Shown piece after piece: positions 11,958 through 23,500 of a DNA stretch of 64,000 nt. The notes under the pieces were generated by a model, which saw only the letters and a program-made list of their open reading frames with translations, was not told the origin of the DNA and did not search any database. How positions within the stretch are numbered: the stretch's first letter is position 1; each line of letters opens with the position of its first letter. Position numbers and translations under genes: made by a program. The stretch spans positions 27,680 to 91,679 of the forward strand of contig JAHLKC010000154.1 of assembly GCA_025449115.1 (NCBI GenBank). The letters run 5' to 3'. Source of the DNA: Chytridium lagenaria. Lineage: Eukaryota; Chytridiomycota; Chytridiomycetes; Chytridiales; Chytridiaceae.

Positions 11958-12653
11958 TCACGCAACATTCACAAACACAGCCTCCCTCTTCTTCTCCAAC
12001 TCGACAAACGTTTCTGCAACTTCCTCAGCCGTAATAGTGGCATTCCCTGAATCAAACGGCGTCCCCTTGACGGCCCCAAGCACCGTCACCTCCCCAGCAT
12101 AAACGCCCTTTGATTTCACCGTCAAATTCAACAAATGCACCGTCTTCCTCTGCGCAGCCTTGGACACTGCCAAAGTCGCCGCATTCCAATCCACAGCCAC
12201 CTGCGCAACGGTATCGTTTTCAAGGGAAAGTCCACCACCCGTGACGAGGACGGCACCCTTTGTGGCTTCCAGATCGGGGAGGGAGGCTTGGACGGCGGTG
12301 ATGAGGGAGGTGATGGTCAAGTTGAAATTGGATTGAAAGTCTTCAATGGTGCCATCAAGAACACCCTTGGCGACGCCGTAAGGGTTCCAGAAGAGTATTG
12401 AGATGAGGGCACCGGTGCCAAACGCGGATTTGATGATGGGGATGGTGGATTTGACGGCATGTGGGTCGCTGAGGTCGACGGCGAAACCTTTGGCGGGAAT
12501 GTTTTGTTTTGAAAAGTGGGCGACGGCTTCGTCGAGCTTGGATTGGGTGCGGGAGAGGAGGGCGAGGGTGTAACCGAGGCTACCAAACTTTTGGGCGACA
12601 GCGGTAGAGATGCCAGGACCGAAACCGGCAATGATGATAAGCTTGGTGGTCAT
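11958..12653 (-). CDS. Atypical short-chain dehydrogenase/reductase
   Basis: Single-exon Rossmann protein of about 232 residues. The start MTTKLIIIAG (12653) places the nucleotide-binding motif GFGPGIS at residues 8-14, normal for the family; the longer upstream in-frame extension is not needed. A basic residue follows in LLSRTQSKLDEA, favouring NADP(H) (inference). Strand 4 gives FWNPYG, and VTGGGLS carries the Ser position. The active-site helix reads NAATLAVSKAA: the Lys is present, but the residue four before it is Leu instead of the catalytic Tyr. The protein may therefore be a binding or non-canonical enzyme. Five CCAAT boxes lie 200-340 bp upstream. The substrate cannot be told. Confidence 0.85.
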   Translation of the reverse strand: MTTKLIIIAGFGPGISTAVAQKFGSLGYTLALLSRTQSKLDEAVAHFSKQNIPAKGFAVDLSDPHAVKSTIPIIKSAFGTGALISILFWNPYGVAKGVLDGTIEDFQSNFNLTITSLITAVQASLPDLEATKGAVLVTGGGLSLENDTVAQVAVDWNAATLAVSKAAQRKTVHLLNLTVKSKGVYAGEVTVLGAVKGTPFDSGNATITAEEVAETFVELEKKREAVFVNVA

Positions 12654-13156
12654 GGTTGATATGAAGTAATGTCGTGTAGATGGATAGAGGTGGGATGAAA
12701 AGTGCACGAAATGAAGTGGAGTGGAAGACGCGATGAGGGCGGGTGTTTTTGTATTTTGGTGTTGAGAGGATTCCCAGTGTTTATTTTTATATGGCAGAAA
12801 TGGTTTGTCAGATGAATTAGTAATTATTTCTAATAAAAGTCTAACTGACCAATGAAATGAATTACAAATTATTATTAATTACTGCTGGCCAATGACATGA
12901 GTTACAAGTATTTCTAACAACTACTGACCAATTGAAATAGAGACATGCACATCTGACCAATGATACTTTATGCTTTGAAACAAACAGCCAATCATTAAGG
13001 GATGATGATTATTTGATTATTTATTTTTATTAATAATTGTAAAATAAAAAACTTGTTTATGCAAAAATAATAATTACATTGATGTGCAGCATTAAAGAAT
13101 AATAAGAAAAACAAGATAAAAAATAGTCTGCTCAGATGAGGGCTTGAAAAATAATG
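12654..13156. other. AT-rich spacer upstream of the SDR gene
   Basis: Very AT-rich stretch between the SDR start and the next minus-strand stop codon. No gene is seen. It contains the CCAAT cluster described separately, with A/T runs at 13010-13120. Confidence 0.6.
12849..12992. promoter_or_regulatory. Cluster of five CCAAT boxes
   Basis: CCAAT occurs on the plus strand at 12849, 12889, 12928, 12957 and 12988, spaced 40, 39, 29 and 31 bp. The first four lie in similar contexts (ctgaccaat or ctggccaat), and the first two are followed by similar sequence (gaaatgaattac, gacatgagttac). CCAAT is the core site of the HAP/NF-Y complex. Relative to the minus-strand SDR gene the boxes are inverted (ATTGG), which NF-Y tolerates. 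Function is inferred from spacing and repetition only. Confidence 0.5.
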
Positions 13157-14149
13157 TTACTTCTTGGAGTCCTGGATCCACTGTAACCGACCGCGGTTGA
13201 TCCTGTACTGAACAACGACCCCAATAGCCGTAAGCACCAACACAGAGATAGCCATCGCGATAACCTTTCCATCGACCCTAAAAGAAAAATACTAAGTATA
13301 AAGATTCTAAAAAAGATGAATGTTGAAAGAGAAAAAACTCACTGGAAAGCCGACACATCTACATTCCCGCCAGCCACCGCTCTCGCAGCAGCCTCTGCGA
13401 AGCCAACCCCAGCAAAACAATCCACTCCAAAGATAACACCATAAGAGCCTGCGAAGCTCGTAACAAAGATGACAAGAGGTTTTTCCAGTTTCAAAGCGGC
13501 AACGATACCAATGATGACGAACACGGCGATGAAAATCCAACGACCCCACCCGGATTCGATGAGAGAGCCGGGACGGAGACCGAGGATGAAGATGGCGAGG
13601 AAGAAACCGCCAACGGCGCCGAGAGCAAAGATGCAGAGGCGGCGGAGACAGAGGAGGAGGAAGCCGACTAGATTGGTTGCGGGTCAGTATGATAGGGAGT
13701 TGGTGTGGATATGGATGGTATGGTGAAGAAATAAAATAGAAGTGAATGACTTACAAAGAATACCGATGGCGATGGAACCGAGAAGAAGGACAAGTTCACG
13801 AGAAGGATACCCATTTGAAGGTTCAACACGAATAAGGATATTATATCCAAGCATAGACCCGATGATTGAACCAACCACAAAGATGGTAGGTTTATAGAGT
13901 TTAAACCCAAAGAAGAGGATAAACTACAGAAATAAGAACCATCAGTCTTTAGGAACGTTATGAAAGAATGCCGCTTACCCCTCCCACAAGAATACTCAAG
14001 GCTCCAGTGAGACCTCCCCCAAGAGTCAGTTTGACATTGTTGAGCTCATTGGATGCCTTTTCGGGGATGTTGGATTGCGGAACGGGTGCTGTGAATGCGG
14101 TTGTGGCGAGTAGGACCCATGTTAACGCAGTAAAGACGATGGAGGACAT
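13157..14149 (-). CDS. TMEM198-like multi-pass membrane protein, copy 1
   Basis: Four-exon gene with a probable signal peptide (MSSIVFTALTWVLLATTAFTA, start 14149) followed by several hydrophobic helices. Features include LYKPTIFVVGSIIGS, SRELVLLLGSIAIGIL, FFLAIFILGLRPGSL, WGRWIFIAVFVIIGIVAAL and a last helix IAMAISVLVLTAIGVVV, ending WIQDSKK. The pattern of Gly-rich helices and the conserved WGRWIF block fits the TM7S3/TM198-like (DUF4203) domain. The biochemical role of that family is poorly defined, and no substrate is inferred. Introns interrupt after the first helix, after GSIAIGIL and after NVDVSAF, at the same places as in copy 2. No frame breaks were seen. Confidence 0.8.
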
Positions 14150-14936
14150 GATGGTGTTGAGAATGTAGTTAAAATCGATGATGCTTGAGGGGTATACAAG
14201 TCTGATGGTGATTGATGGTTGAGGTATACAAGTTTGAGGATTAAGGAAGCTTCTTGCAGTTCTCTTGGTAAGCTTTATAGAAGAAAAAAAAAACTTCAAC
14301 TGCGTGCGTGCGTGCTGCATGCTTCTGGCCGAGGCAGGTTGAGGCGGTGTGAGGTAATCTCTTACGCGCCCAGAAACCAACCACCCTTGGCGTTGGACAA
14401 AACAAGGGGAAATTGGGGCCAATTTACTAACTGAAATTGTCAGATGTTTATTTGTTTTTGTTTTCAAAGAAAAAAACAAACTTTATGAGGCTGATTGACA
14501 ATTTGACACGGATCACATTTCATTTGGGAAAAGACGTGGAGTTCATGGCCCGCTCGGAAATTAATTAAAAACACATCAGAAGTTGAACTCTGAAATTAGA
14601 CTTACTATGATCTACAGACATTTCTAAAAAAGGATAGCGTCATCTTGGTAGGTTTCTTGGTAAACGTATGATACGGATCGCTTTAAATACTTTTCTGTTT
14701 CAATTTCCGTCTCATGCACTCCACGCTATCACTTTGCAGGAAAGTGAATACCTTTTAAGGAGAGTTATATAAATATTAAATAGTGATACTTTAGGACCTG
14801 TACTCTATTAGTATTACCAACTTGTATGAAGCGCATCCCTCCATTATCGTTTTCTTATTGCAATTAAGATGAATAATATTTGAATTAATTGAGCTTTTGC
14901 TAAACTAATAATAAACTGACAGCCTGTTGCACCATT

Positions 14937-14967
14937 CTACATACATACATACACATGTACATACATA
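14937..14967. repeat. CATA microsatellite
   Basis: Tetranucleotide repeat of catacata type, interrupted once by catgta, in AT-rich spacer DNA. Confidence 0.85.
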
Positions 14968-15170
14968 CAGTGAAAGAAAGGGTTTATGCTTTTGCCATCC
15001 TATTTATTTATGAGAAGGGGGGAGTGCTATGTTATATACAACCCAAGCATGACGATATAATAATAATTCTTTAAGAAACACTGTATGCAGTACAGATTGA
15101 TGTATGAGTTGTCAAGTGTGACAAGTATATACTCTTTGTTAAATAATAATAAAGCATGCAATAATAAACT

Positions 15171-15186
15171 ATATATATATATATAT
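15171..15186. repeat. AT dinucleotide tract
   Basis: Run of alternating tatata in the spacer just downstream of TMEM198-like copy 2. Confidence 0.8.
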
Positions 15187-15266
15187 GTATCAAGCAAAAG
15201 ATATATAGAAATAAACCAAAGACCTCATATCATAAAGAAAGTGGAATATTAGAGTGGACGGAAATA

Positions 15267-16190
15267 TCACTTTCGACAATCTTGAATCCAGGTATCCTGT
15301 CCCCGGCTAATCCTAAACTGCACAAACACGCCGATAGCCGCAAGAACAAGAACAGAGATGGCCATTGCGAATATGTTTCCATTGACCCTACAATCAAAGC
15401 CTTAGTCTTACCTCAAACTATACTAGCTGAAAAAAGAAAAAGGATGTTGTCAAAGTACCTAAAAGCCGATACATCCACATTTCCCCCAGAAACCGCCCTC
15501 GCAGCAGCCTCTGCGAACCCTAAATTCGCAAAACAATCAATCCCAAAGATAACTCCATAAGCACCCACGAAACTCGTGGCTGCGATGACCAAAGGTTTTT
15601 CAATCTTAAAGGCGGCAACGATACCAAGGATGACAAACACGGCAATGAAAATCCAACGACCCCACCCTGTTTCAATGAGGGAGCCGGGACGGAGACCGAG
15701 GATGAAAATGGCAATGAAGAAACCACCAAGCGCGCCCACGGCAAAGATGCAGATGCGTCGGAGACAGAGGAGGAGGAAGCCGACTGGATGGGTTTATAAG
15801 GGGTGTGAGTAGGATAGTGAGAGGGGGCAGGAGCTTACAGATGACACCGATACCGATAGACCCGAACAACAAGACGAGGTCTCTAGAAGGATACCCGTTT
15901 TCCGGTTCAGATTGAATCAGAATCGAGTATCCGGCGATCGCGCCAATGATGGTGCCGACGATGAAGATGGTGGGTTTGTAGAGCTTGAAGCCGAAAAAGA
16001 GGATGAATCCGCCGACGAGGAGGGTGATGGCGCCGGTTAGAATGGGTCCGAGGGAGAGCTTTGTGGTGGTGACGTTGGTGTTGGCTTGTTGGATAATGTT
16101 TTGGGGGAGGGGGGTGGAGAAGGCGGGGGTTGAGAGAAGGGTGAGGCATGTGATGAGGGAGGGTAACATGGTTGAAGGGATGGAGCCCAT
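15267..16190 (-). CDS. TMEM198-like multi-pass membrane protein, copy 2
   Basis: Tandem paralog of the gene at 13157-14149, with the same exon plan. It starts MGSIPSTMLPSLITCL at 16190 with a probable signal peptide ending near TPLPQ. Blocks shared with copy 1 include FILFFGFKLYKPTIF, RDLVLLFGSIGIGV, FILGLRPGSLIETGWGRW, GVIFGIDCFA and FAEAAARAVSGGNVDVSAF. The last exon gives FAMAISVLVLAAIGVFVQ and ends WIQDCRK. The loop NGYPSR is also identical between copies. Strong conservation with intact frames argues that both copies are functional. The function of the family is unclear. Confidence 0.8.
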
Positions 16191-16915
16191 TGTTTGTGTG
16201 GAAGGTCGTAAAGAGGATCGTTACGATGAGCTTGCAGAATAATAATGTCTACCACATCGACCTTGATATGGCTCATCATCGCCATCATCGTCCATCGTAA
16301 GATTAAAGGGAGGCGGAGTAAATTTGGAGCGTCTCTTTGAGTAAACAAAAAAAAATAATACACGCGGGTTCAATTTACGGTCCTTCGCGTAACCAGTTGC
16401 GCATCGCAATGCTTGACTTCTGGGGTTGAGGAAGCTGGTGTCGTGTCTTAAAGTTTGGTGAAGGGTAATTGGTCAGAGTCGTCTTTAGCGAAGTGGCAAG
16501 CTGGAACCAATCCGAGTATCGAGACTTCGAAAATCTCTGAAACCACTAGTACTCCAACATTATAAACTAACACGCCATTTGTTGCTAGCATCAAAACCTC
16601 AATTCTTTTTTAATTTGTTAAGATTTATACAAAGGACTAAGTAAATTGTACACATGGAACGACAGCAATCATCATCCGCAAAAACCGGGTCGGAAACAGA
16701 GAAAACAGGGAACGGTACGAAAGAGTATCGAATAAAAACGTCAAGGGAGAATATGTGAGTATACGAAAAGAGAGTTGGCAGAATGAGGGTCTCAGATGAA
16801 CCGCAAAGGTATGTACACGCCACATAAAGAGCAACGAAAAAACTATGTACCAAACAAAAAAAAAAACACAAAAAGAATACATGAACGCTAGCCGAAAAAA
16901 AATATAAAATCAGGG
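16191..16915. other. Spacer, no supported gene
   Basis: Promoter side of TMEM198-like copy 2 and 3' flank of the Sel1 gene. Two overlapping minus-strand frames at 16599-16882 are hydrophobic, Phe-rich translations of a purine-rich plus strand; I do not call them. Confidence 0.5.
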
Positions 16916-19370
16916 TTAGCCAGAGTTCTTAGTGAGGATCGACAACCCCACCGCAAGAAGCTTTTTCTTCCCGTTAGGGGTAGGCGGTGAATGCCTATAC
17001 CGCGTCACAGGCACACCAACCTCCATCTGCATCTGCTCACCCTTCAACACCGTCGCGTCAGGTGACGGCGAGACAGGCGTCACAGGTGTCCAAAGAGTCG
17101 ACGCCGACGTAACCGACACAGACCGTTCCTCCATCTCGATAGAAAGTGAGGCCCGTGGCATGGGTTCAAAGGCTATAGCGGAGGACGACATGGAGACTTT
17201 GGGGTGTCGCGTTGGGATGTTGATAAAGGGGGTATCTTTGAAATGATGGAGTCGGGCAATGGCAAAGGTATTTTCGTGAAATGCGGCCTTTTTGTACCAT
17301 TCAAGAGCTTCTTCGAGGTTGCGGGAGACGCCTATGCCGTGTTCAGTGAAAAAAGCCACTGAGATAAACAATTATTAATGCCATGTTTTATAAAAGAATA
17401 GAGACTAAAAAAAACAACAAAAAAAACCAACAAAGAACAGTATCAAAAGACTGTATCTGCTACTTACTGGCAACTTCAGCTTTAGACCCTCCACCGAGCG
17501 CCACACCCTTCCTCGCCCAATAAACAGCTTCATCCACATCAACATCAAACCCCACTTCCTCCTCCACGACCCTTCCAAAAGCAGACGGCGCCACCATCAA
17601 ACCCCTCCCTCCCCTCATCTCATCCACCCACTCCCCATCCGCACTCATCCTCCCCATCCCCGGCCACCCCCAACATACATCCAAGCAACCTCAACCATGG
17701 CCTCCACAAACCCCTTCCTAGCAGCCCCAACCGCCACCCCCAAAGCCTCCCTCGGCGCCCGTTTCAACCCAACCTCCCCATTCCACAACGCCTTCGCAAG
17801 TCTCATCGCCGCACTCCAACACTCCAACCTCATCGCCTCCCTCAAAAGCTCCACGCACCTCCCCCAATCCACTCCAACTCCAGCCCCCCTCGCCAATTCC
17901 GCATCCGACGCCCCCTCAAACACACGTTCCGCAGCATCCCCGCCCTCATACAACGACGCGAGGAGGTACAACGAGAGACTATGACGACGCGTCGCGTGGG
18001 CGGCCGCGAGTTTCAGCCATTTGACGGCTTGTTTAAGGTTTTTGATGGGGAGATGTGGGGAGCGCGTTGGGTAGAGGGAGCCTGTGAGATGGAAGCGGGC
18101 CAGACGGGTCATGGCGCCGGGATGGTTGGCGATGGCGGCACGGCGGTAGAGTTTTAGAGCGCGGGAAGGGTCGGGGGTTGGAACGCCACGACCATGTTCG
18201 TAGCAGAGAGCGGCGTGGTAGGACGCGTCGGTGTGGCCTGAAAAAAACGCGAAAATACAGATTAATTATAAGCATGACGGCATGGGGGGAAATGATCAAA
18301 GCCGTACCTCTCTTTGCTGCTGCTCTAAACAAAACCAACGCCTTCTCGTAATCAGGAGTATGGGCTGGCTCTCCATTTTCACCAATTCCAGGTACGCCCG
18401 TGATAAGCAGACATGCAAAAAAATGCATAGCATCAGGCCATCCATCTACATCCACAAGCGTTCGTAGCAAATCAAGGGCTTCAGATATGACTTGTGCGCG
18501 TTCGTGTTCTGGTACGTGACGAAGGGTTTTGATGAGATGCTCGGCGAGACGGAATCGAGGGGTGGGGTGGTTGGTTGAGTCGTTGTAGAGGGCAGTCCGG
18601 AGGGTATGAGTGAGAAGGCTGAGAGGGGAGAGGACGGGATGGGGAGGTTTGAAGGCTGTGGATTTCGGTGGAGTGGAGGCATGGTATGTTGATAAATGAC
18701 CCTAACTCATGGTATCAGTTCAAAATGTTTTATATCATTAAAGAGGTAGAACCCAAAAGGGACCCACCCAATTGTGAAGGCCCTCGGCTGCGGCTTCGGT
18801 GGCAAGACGAAGTGCTGAAGGATTTTCGGATGATGAGGATGGTGACGATGCGATGGACAGAGGTGATACCGGACTTGGAGGAGCACCACCCCAAGACGGG
18901 GATGGCGCGAGTAGACCATTATGATGCAGCTGCGTAGGTCTCGGAGACTCTGGTGCAAGCAACCACGAACAAGACATATCTCCTGGCGTCTGGTCCAAGG
19001 TTGAATGCGAGACATCCTCGTCGTCGTCATCATGCACCGAGAAAGAGGGGACTGGACTTGGAGTTGAAATAAGTGTATTCGAGGGACTTGCAATGACACT
19101 TCTGGATCGACGGTGTTTTATCCAGCGTTGAGAGTTGCGGAAGAGGAAGCCGGTGGTTTGTTGTGGGATGGGCCTTGAACCGCCGTCGATGGAGGTTGAC
19201 CTTTGCATATTGTACGCGGAAGAGGAGGAGGATGAGGATATGGAGGGGGTGAAGGAGTAAGTTGGGAGTGATGGACGCCTGTCGCCAGTGAAGTAGTCGT
19301 GGATGGTGGTGTTGGTAGAGTTGCTGGTGCCTCCCGCCTTTGAAGGTGCTGTGGTGGATGTGTTGACCAT
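16916..19370 (-). CDS. Sel1-repeat protein (Skt5/Chs4-like)
   Basis: Four-exon gene starting MVNTSTTAPSKAGG at 19370. The first 200 residues are Ser/Pro-rich and probably disordered, with an acidic patch DDDDEDV. After an intron at about 18701-18764, helical repeats begin. Sel1-like units include YEKALVLFRAAAKRG, ALCYEHGRGV, PSRALKLYRRAAIANH, LKQAVKWLKLAAAHA, VDEAVYWARKGVALG and FFTEHGIGV with LEEALEWYKKAAF. Roughly six units are visible. Disordered N-terminus plus Sel1 repeats resembles fungal Skt5/Chs4 chitin synthase activators, but generic Sel1 adaptors look alike, so that role is tentative. Introns at 18238-18307 and 17359-17467 are clear. One frame change sits in a G-run near 17665, after WMYVGG. 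Confidence 0.75.
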
Positions 19371-20597
19371 TTTTCTAGATGGAAATCTCAGGGCAAGAGG
19401 CGGTGCAATTAGAAAAAACAAGGCGCGTTCTGTGTGGAAAGAGAGGTTGGGAGTCGACAACGTCAACGGTTGAAGAAAGGGGTATTGGAGGAATGACAGG
19501 GTGAGCGTTCAAAACGAGATGCGATGTGATGTGATGCGATGTGATGGTTCTGAAGGGGGATGGAGATGATGCTTTGAATCGCACAGGATGGCGTATCTTC
19601 TCGCTTCATGGGCTGCAAAGTGTCGGTGTGTTGCACAGCATCTGGCCCCTTCAACCGAATTACCCCGCAACAAGGCACCCTGGACTGCGGGGTAGGAACC
19701 AACCACATTGATTTCATTTTTCACCACTTTAGTTTGTCAACCCATAACACTGCTGCAGGGAGCAAACCTTAATTAGATTCCACTGCCTGCAGCACGCCCT
19801 GCAGTCACCCATGACCCTCTTTTACACAAAATAAACGATGGCTCGGAGTAGGAACCATTTGATGCCGTCGTCTAAAATGGGGAATATGGATGATGATGTG
19901 AGGTGTGAGGTGTGAGTGCGATGGGTACTGACTGGTAAAAACTAAAAAGTCCGTCCTCTTATTAAATATATGCAGAACACACACGACCTGACGTGATTCT
20001 CCTTTTCATGGGCTTTTTTCAAGAAGAGTACATGAAATAATTAATGTTTTCCACATGAGCAAGATTCTAGCCGTTGCTCTAACGGAATCAATCAGTGCAT
20101 CTATCATCATTCTCATCTATGCATATATTGTATTAACATAAAAGATACGCGTCGATCACGCATGTCACGTCCTGTAAACATACGAACGGACAACATAACT
20201 GAAATGGAGATCGGACACACGCTTGGTGAGGGACGAAGACGTCGAGCAGAGGGTATGCCCTAAAGAGATTACTGAAAATGGGAGACTCCAATCAGAAAAG
20301 CAGAATCTGCCGTACATTACGCGAGATGCATGGGCAAACGGCTGTTGACGAAGAAATCACCAACATTTCGCCGTGCAATTTTTGAGTTGATACCACCCAC
20401 CTACACCCTTGGCTTCGCGAGTAAAAGCGTCATCCACTTTATCGGATAATCATCTGCCGAAGCGCATTACAAACCGTCAAAGGGATAGGAGCTCACCTCA
20501 TCATTCTTCTATTCTTCCGCAGAGTCGCCGAGAGGGTGGATAACCTTGAAAGTGAGGATTCGGATTTGGAAAAGATCAAGCATCCAATTCATACATC
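19371..20597. other. Divergent intergenic region
   Basis: 1.2 kb between the divergent Sel1 gene and the intersectin-like gene, so promoters of both are expected here. It contains a short gatgcgatgtgat-type repeat at 19518-19548. No RNA gene or ORF with recognisable motifs was found. Confidence 0.6.
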
Positions 20598-23500
20598 ATG
20601 TTTGGCGGTACCCAGTATGGGGCGGGCCAGAATCCTGGCTTCCCAGCGCAGAATGCCCTGTATCAACAACAGCAGCAGCAGCAACAACAGCAACTTGGAA
20701 TGATGGGTGGTTTTGCTGCCCAGCAAGGAAACATGCAGCAGCAAGGCATGATGAACCAGCAACCCGGTTACGGACAACAGCAACAGATGGGAGGATTTTC
20801 TGGAATGGGTGCAAGTAACTATGGTCAACAACCTCAGCAGCTGCAGATGCAGAGTGGTAATATCCAAGGCCAGTACGGCCAGCAAAGCTTTGCGTCTCCC
20901 CTTCCCAATGTCAGCATGCCGCAACAACAGCAACAGTCGCAAGGATATTCGTCTCAAGGATTTCCCGGGCTTCAGCCGCAACAACAGCTGCAGTCTCAAC
21001 TCCCTGGGATGATCGGAATTCAGAGGCAGCTAACATCCGGAAGCATGTCAGGAGCTCCTCTTTCTCCTAAATCTACCCGAGCCTCTATCTCTGCGGAGCC
21101 GCCTAAAAACCTGGCGTCTTTAGGTTCTTATACCTTCCGATCTGTTTTTTTGAACGCCGTCATTTGGATTTTTCGATCGGATGACTGATTCTTGTTCCTT
21201 CTTCAGTGACCCTGGACTTTATCACCGCGTCGGATCTCGCTGGCTATGAACAAAACTTTCAGGCATGCGGCCCCAACCCCAATGGTCAAATCGGAGGTGT
21301 GTGTTCTCTTGGCATGGACAAATGTGATGGTATAACTGACCTTTTCGAAACAGCAATGGAAGTCGCAACATGTTCGTTAAATCTCAACTCTCTCAAGACG
21401 ACTTGGCGCGAGTTTGGTAGGATCCTAATTTACTCAAGAGAAGCTCGTATTTTGTTTTTCTAAACTCTGCCTTTCTGTAAAGGGATCTTTCATCCGTTCG
21501 AAGAGCTGCTGACTTGACCTTTCCCGAATTCGCCATCGCCATGTTCCTCATACGCTTAAAAATGAAAGGCCAGGATATCCCTCCTGCTCTCCCTGACAAC
21601 GTCAAAAAGCAAGTCCTCTCTTCCATTGCCGCTATCGATGCCTCGAAAAAGCCTGCGGGACCACCCCAAAACTTTGGAGGACCCACTGTAGGCATAATGG
21701 CTCCTACTTCTACTATGCCAAAATCGGACTCGCTAAGCTCTTTAAGTGGACTTGCGGCTCCGAGAATGACGGATGGATTTGCGGGGCCGTTGGCTTCGCG
21801 CGCTCAAGCTGTTACGTCGCCGAAACAGCTTAGGAAGGATGGGGCTACTTGGGCAGTTACGCCATCAGAGAAGGCGCAATACGACTCCATCTTCAAAGTC
21901 TGGGATCCTACAAACTCTGGTTTTATTTCAGGTAAGTTTATACATACATTATCGTTTTTTGTGTGTCTCATGTTATTTATTCTGATTTGTTGGTTTCAGG
22001 TGATCGCGCTCGTCAAGTATTCAGCCAATCTGGACTTGCTGATAACGTTTTGGCGCACGTTTGGTACGATGGCACTTTTACCGATTAATTGCTGATCTGT
22101 GTATGTTTATAGGGGTCTTGCTGATACCCAAAATTCTGGAAAGCTTAACTCAAACGAATTCGCAGTCGCCATGCACCTTATCTACAAGAAGCTCAACGGA
22201 CAGGATCTTCCCAAGTTCTACCTCCAGAGCTAGTCCCGCCTTCAACCCGTGAACTCGATGCGATGGCATCGTTGATGAAAAATCAGCTTTTGAGTGATAT
22301 TGGCACGAAAAAGATTCAGTCTCCCTCTGCATTCTCATCCACGACCAGCCTTGTCGAGGACCCTTTGTTTGCAGGTTTCTCGGCCAAGCCTGCACCGACG
22401 ACGTCGCTTTATTCCACTAGGTCTCAGAAGGAAAAGGAGGAAGAGGAGAAGAAGGCGCTTGCGGAGGATCTTGAAAAGAAGAAAAGGGAATTGGCATCCG
22501 CCACCAACTACGTTGAAGTTAACGCTAAAACGGTTAAGGAAGTTGAGAGGGAGATTGATCGAGCAAGGAGAGATGCTGCGAATGTTCATGATGAGGTTGT
22601 TTGGTCCATGAAAAGCAAAAATCGGATTGTTAGTGAAGCTTTGAAGAGCGGGAAGGCTGTTGGACCGACTTCGGATCCATCAGCGGATCTCAGCAAGCTT
22701 GAGAATGACTTGAACGCAGTCATCAGGGAATGCAGACAGCTTGAGAGGGCTAGAGCTGACAAGAGAATTGCCGATCTTAGAGCCAAGGATGCCAGTGGGG
22801 GTGGAGGTGGTGGTGACGCTGCTAGTAGGACTGCTGCACTTTTGGCGGCAAGGATGGCTGCCCTTGGTGTGAATGCACCAATGTTGGGCGGTGGAGCTGC
22901 TCCTGCTACTACATCGTCATCGTCGTCGTCTACCCTTGCCGCGGATATTGCCAGGGTGGAGGATGAGCTTCGAGCAAGGGAAAGGGAGTTGGATGACGCG
23001 GCGGCGAGGGTTAGGGGACTCGCTGACAAGGCTAGAACGGTGATCGCCTCCGCTGGGCCTTCTAGGGCTGGAGACGCTTCAAACATACTTTCTCGCTTGA
23101 GGAAATGGGAGCCGTCTACTGATGACAAGTTAAAATACATCGACGGTTTTGGGTTGAGGAGCGTGGATGCTAGAACTCTTGTAGACGAGTTCAAGAAGAC
23201 ACTTCCTGTTGATGCTGTTCAGTCGGCGCCTGCCTCAACACCTGTTGCTCCTGCGTTTGAAGCATCTGCTGCTCCTTATTCGGTAGTGACAGATTACAAT
23301 ACAGCAGTTACTGCCAGTACCTTTGGATCCAACCCTTTCGCAACCGCTGCTAAAGCGCCTGCTATCGAAACCACCTCTAACAACCCTTATGCGTCGTCAG
23401 CACCGTTTGGCAACTTTACCTCCAGACCTTCTGAGATATCATCTTATAGTGCACGTTCGTCAATCAGCGCTCCTGTCCCGCCCCCTCCACAAGAGTCTGG

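Larger units (their letters stand above)
14150..15266. other. AT-rich spacer with microsatellites
   Basis: 1.1 kb between the two TMEM198-like genes, carrying the promoter of copy 1. It has a (CATA)n tract at 14937-14967 and an (AT)n tract at 15171-15186. I find no gene or RNA. Confidence 0.6.

Noticed and set aside
16599..16882. Overlapping hydrophobic minus-strand ORFs resembling small membrane proteins
   Set aside because: Two frames are equally open because the plus strand is purine-rich; no start context or homology signal.
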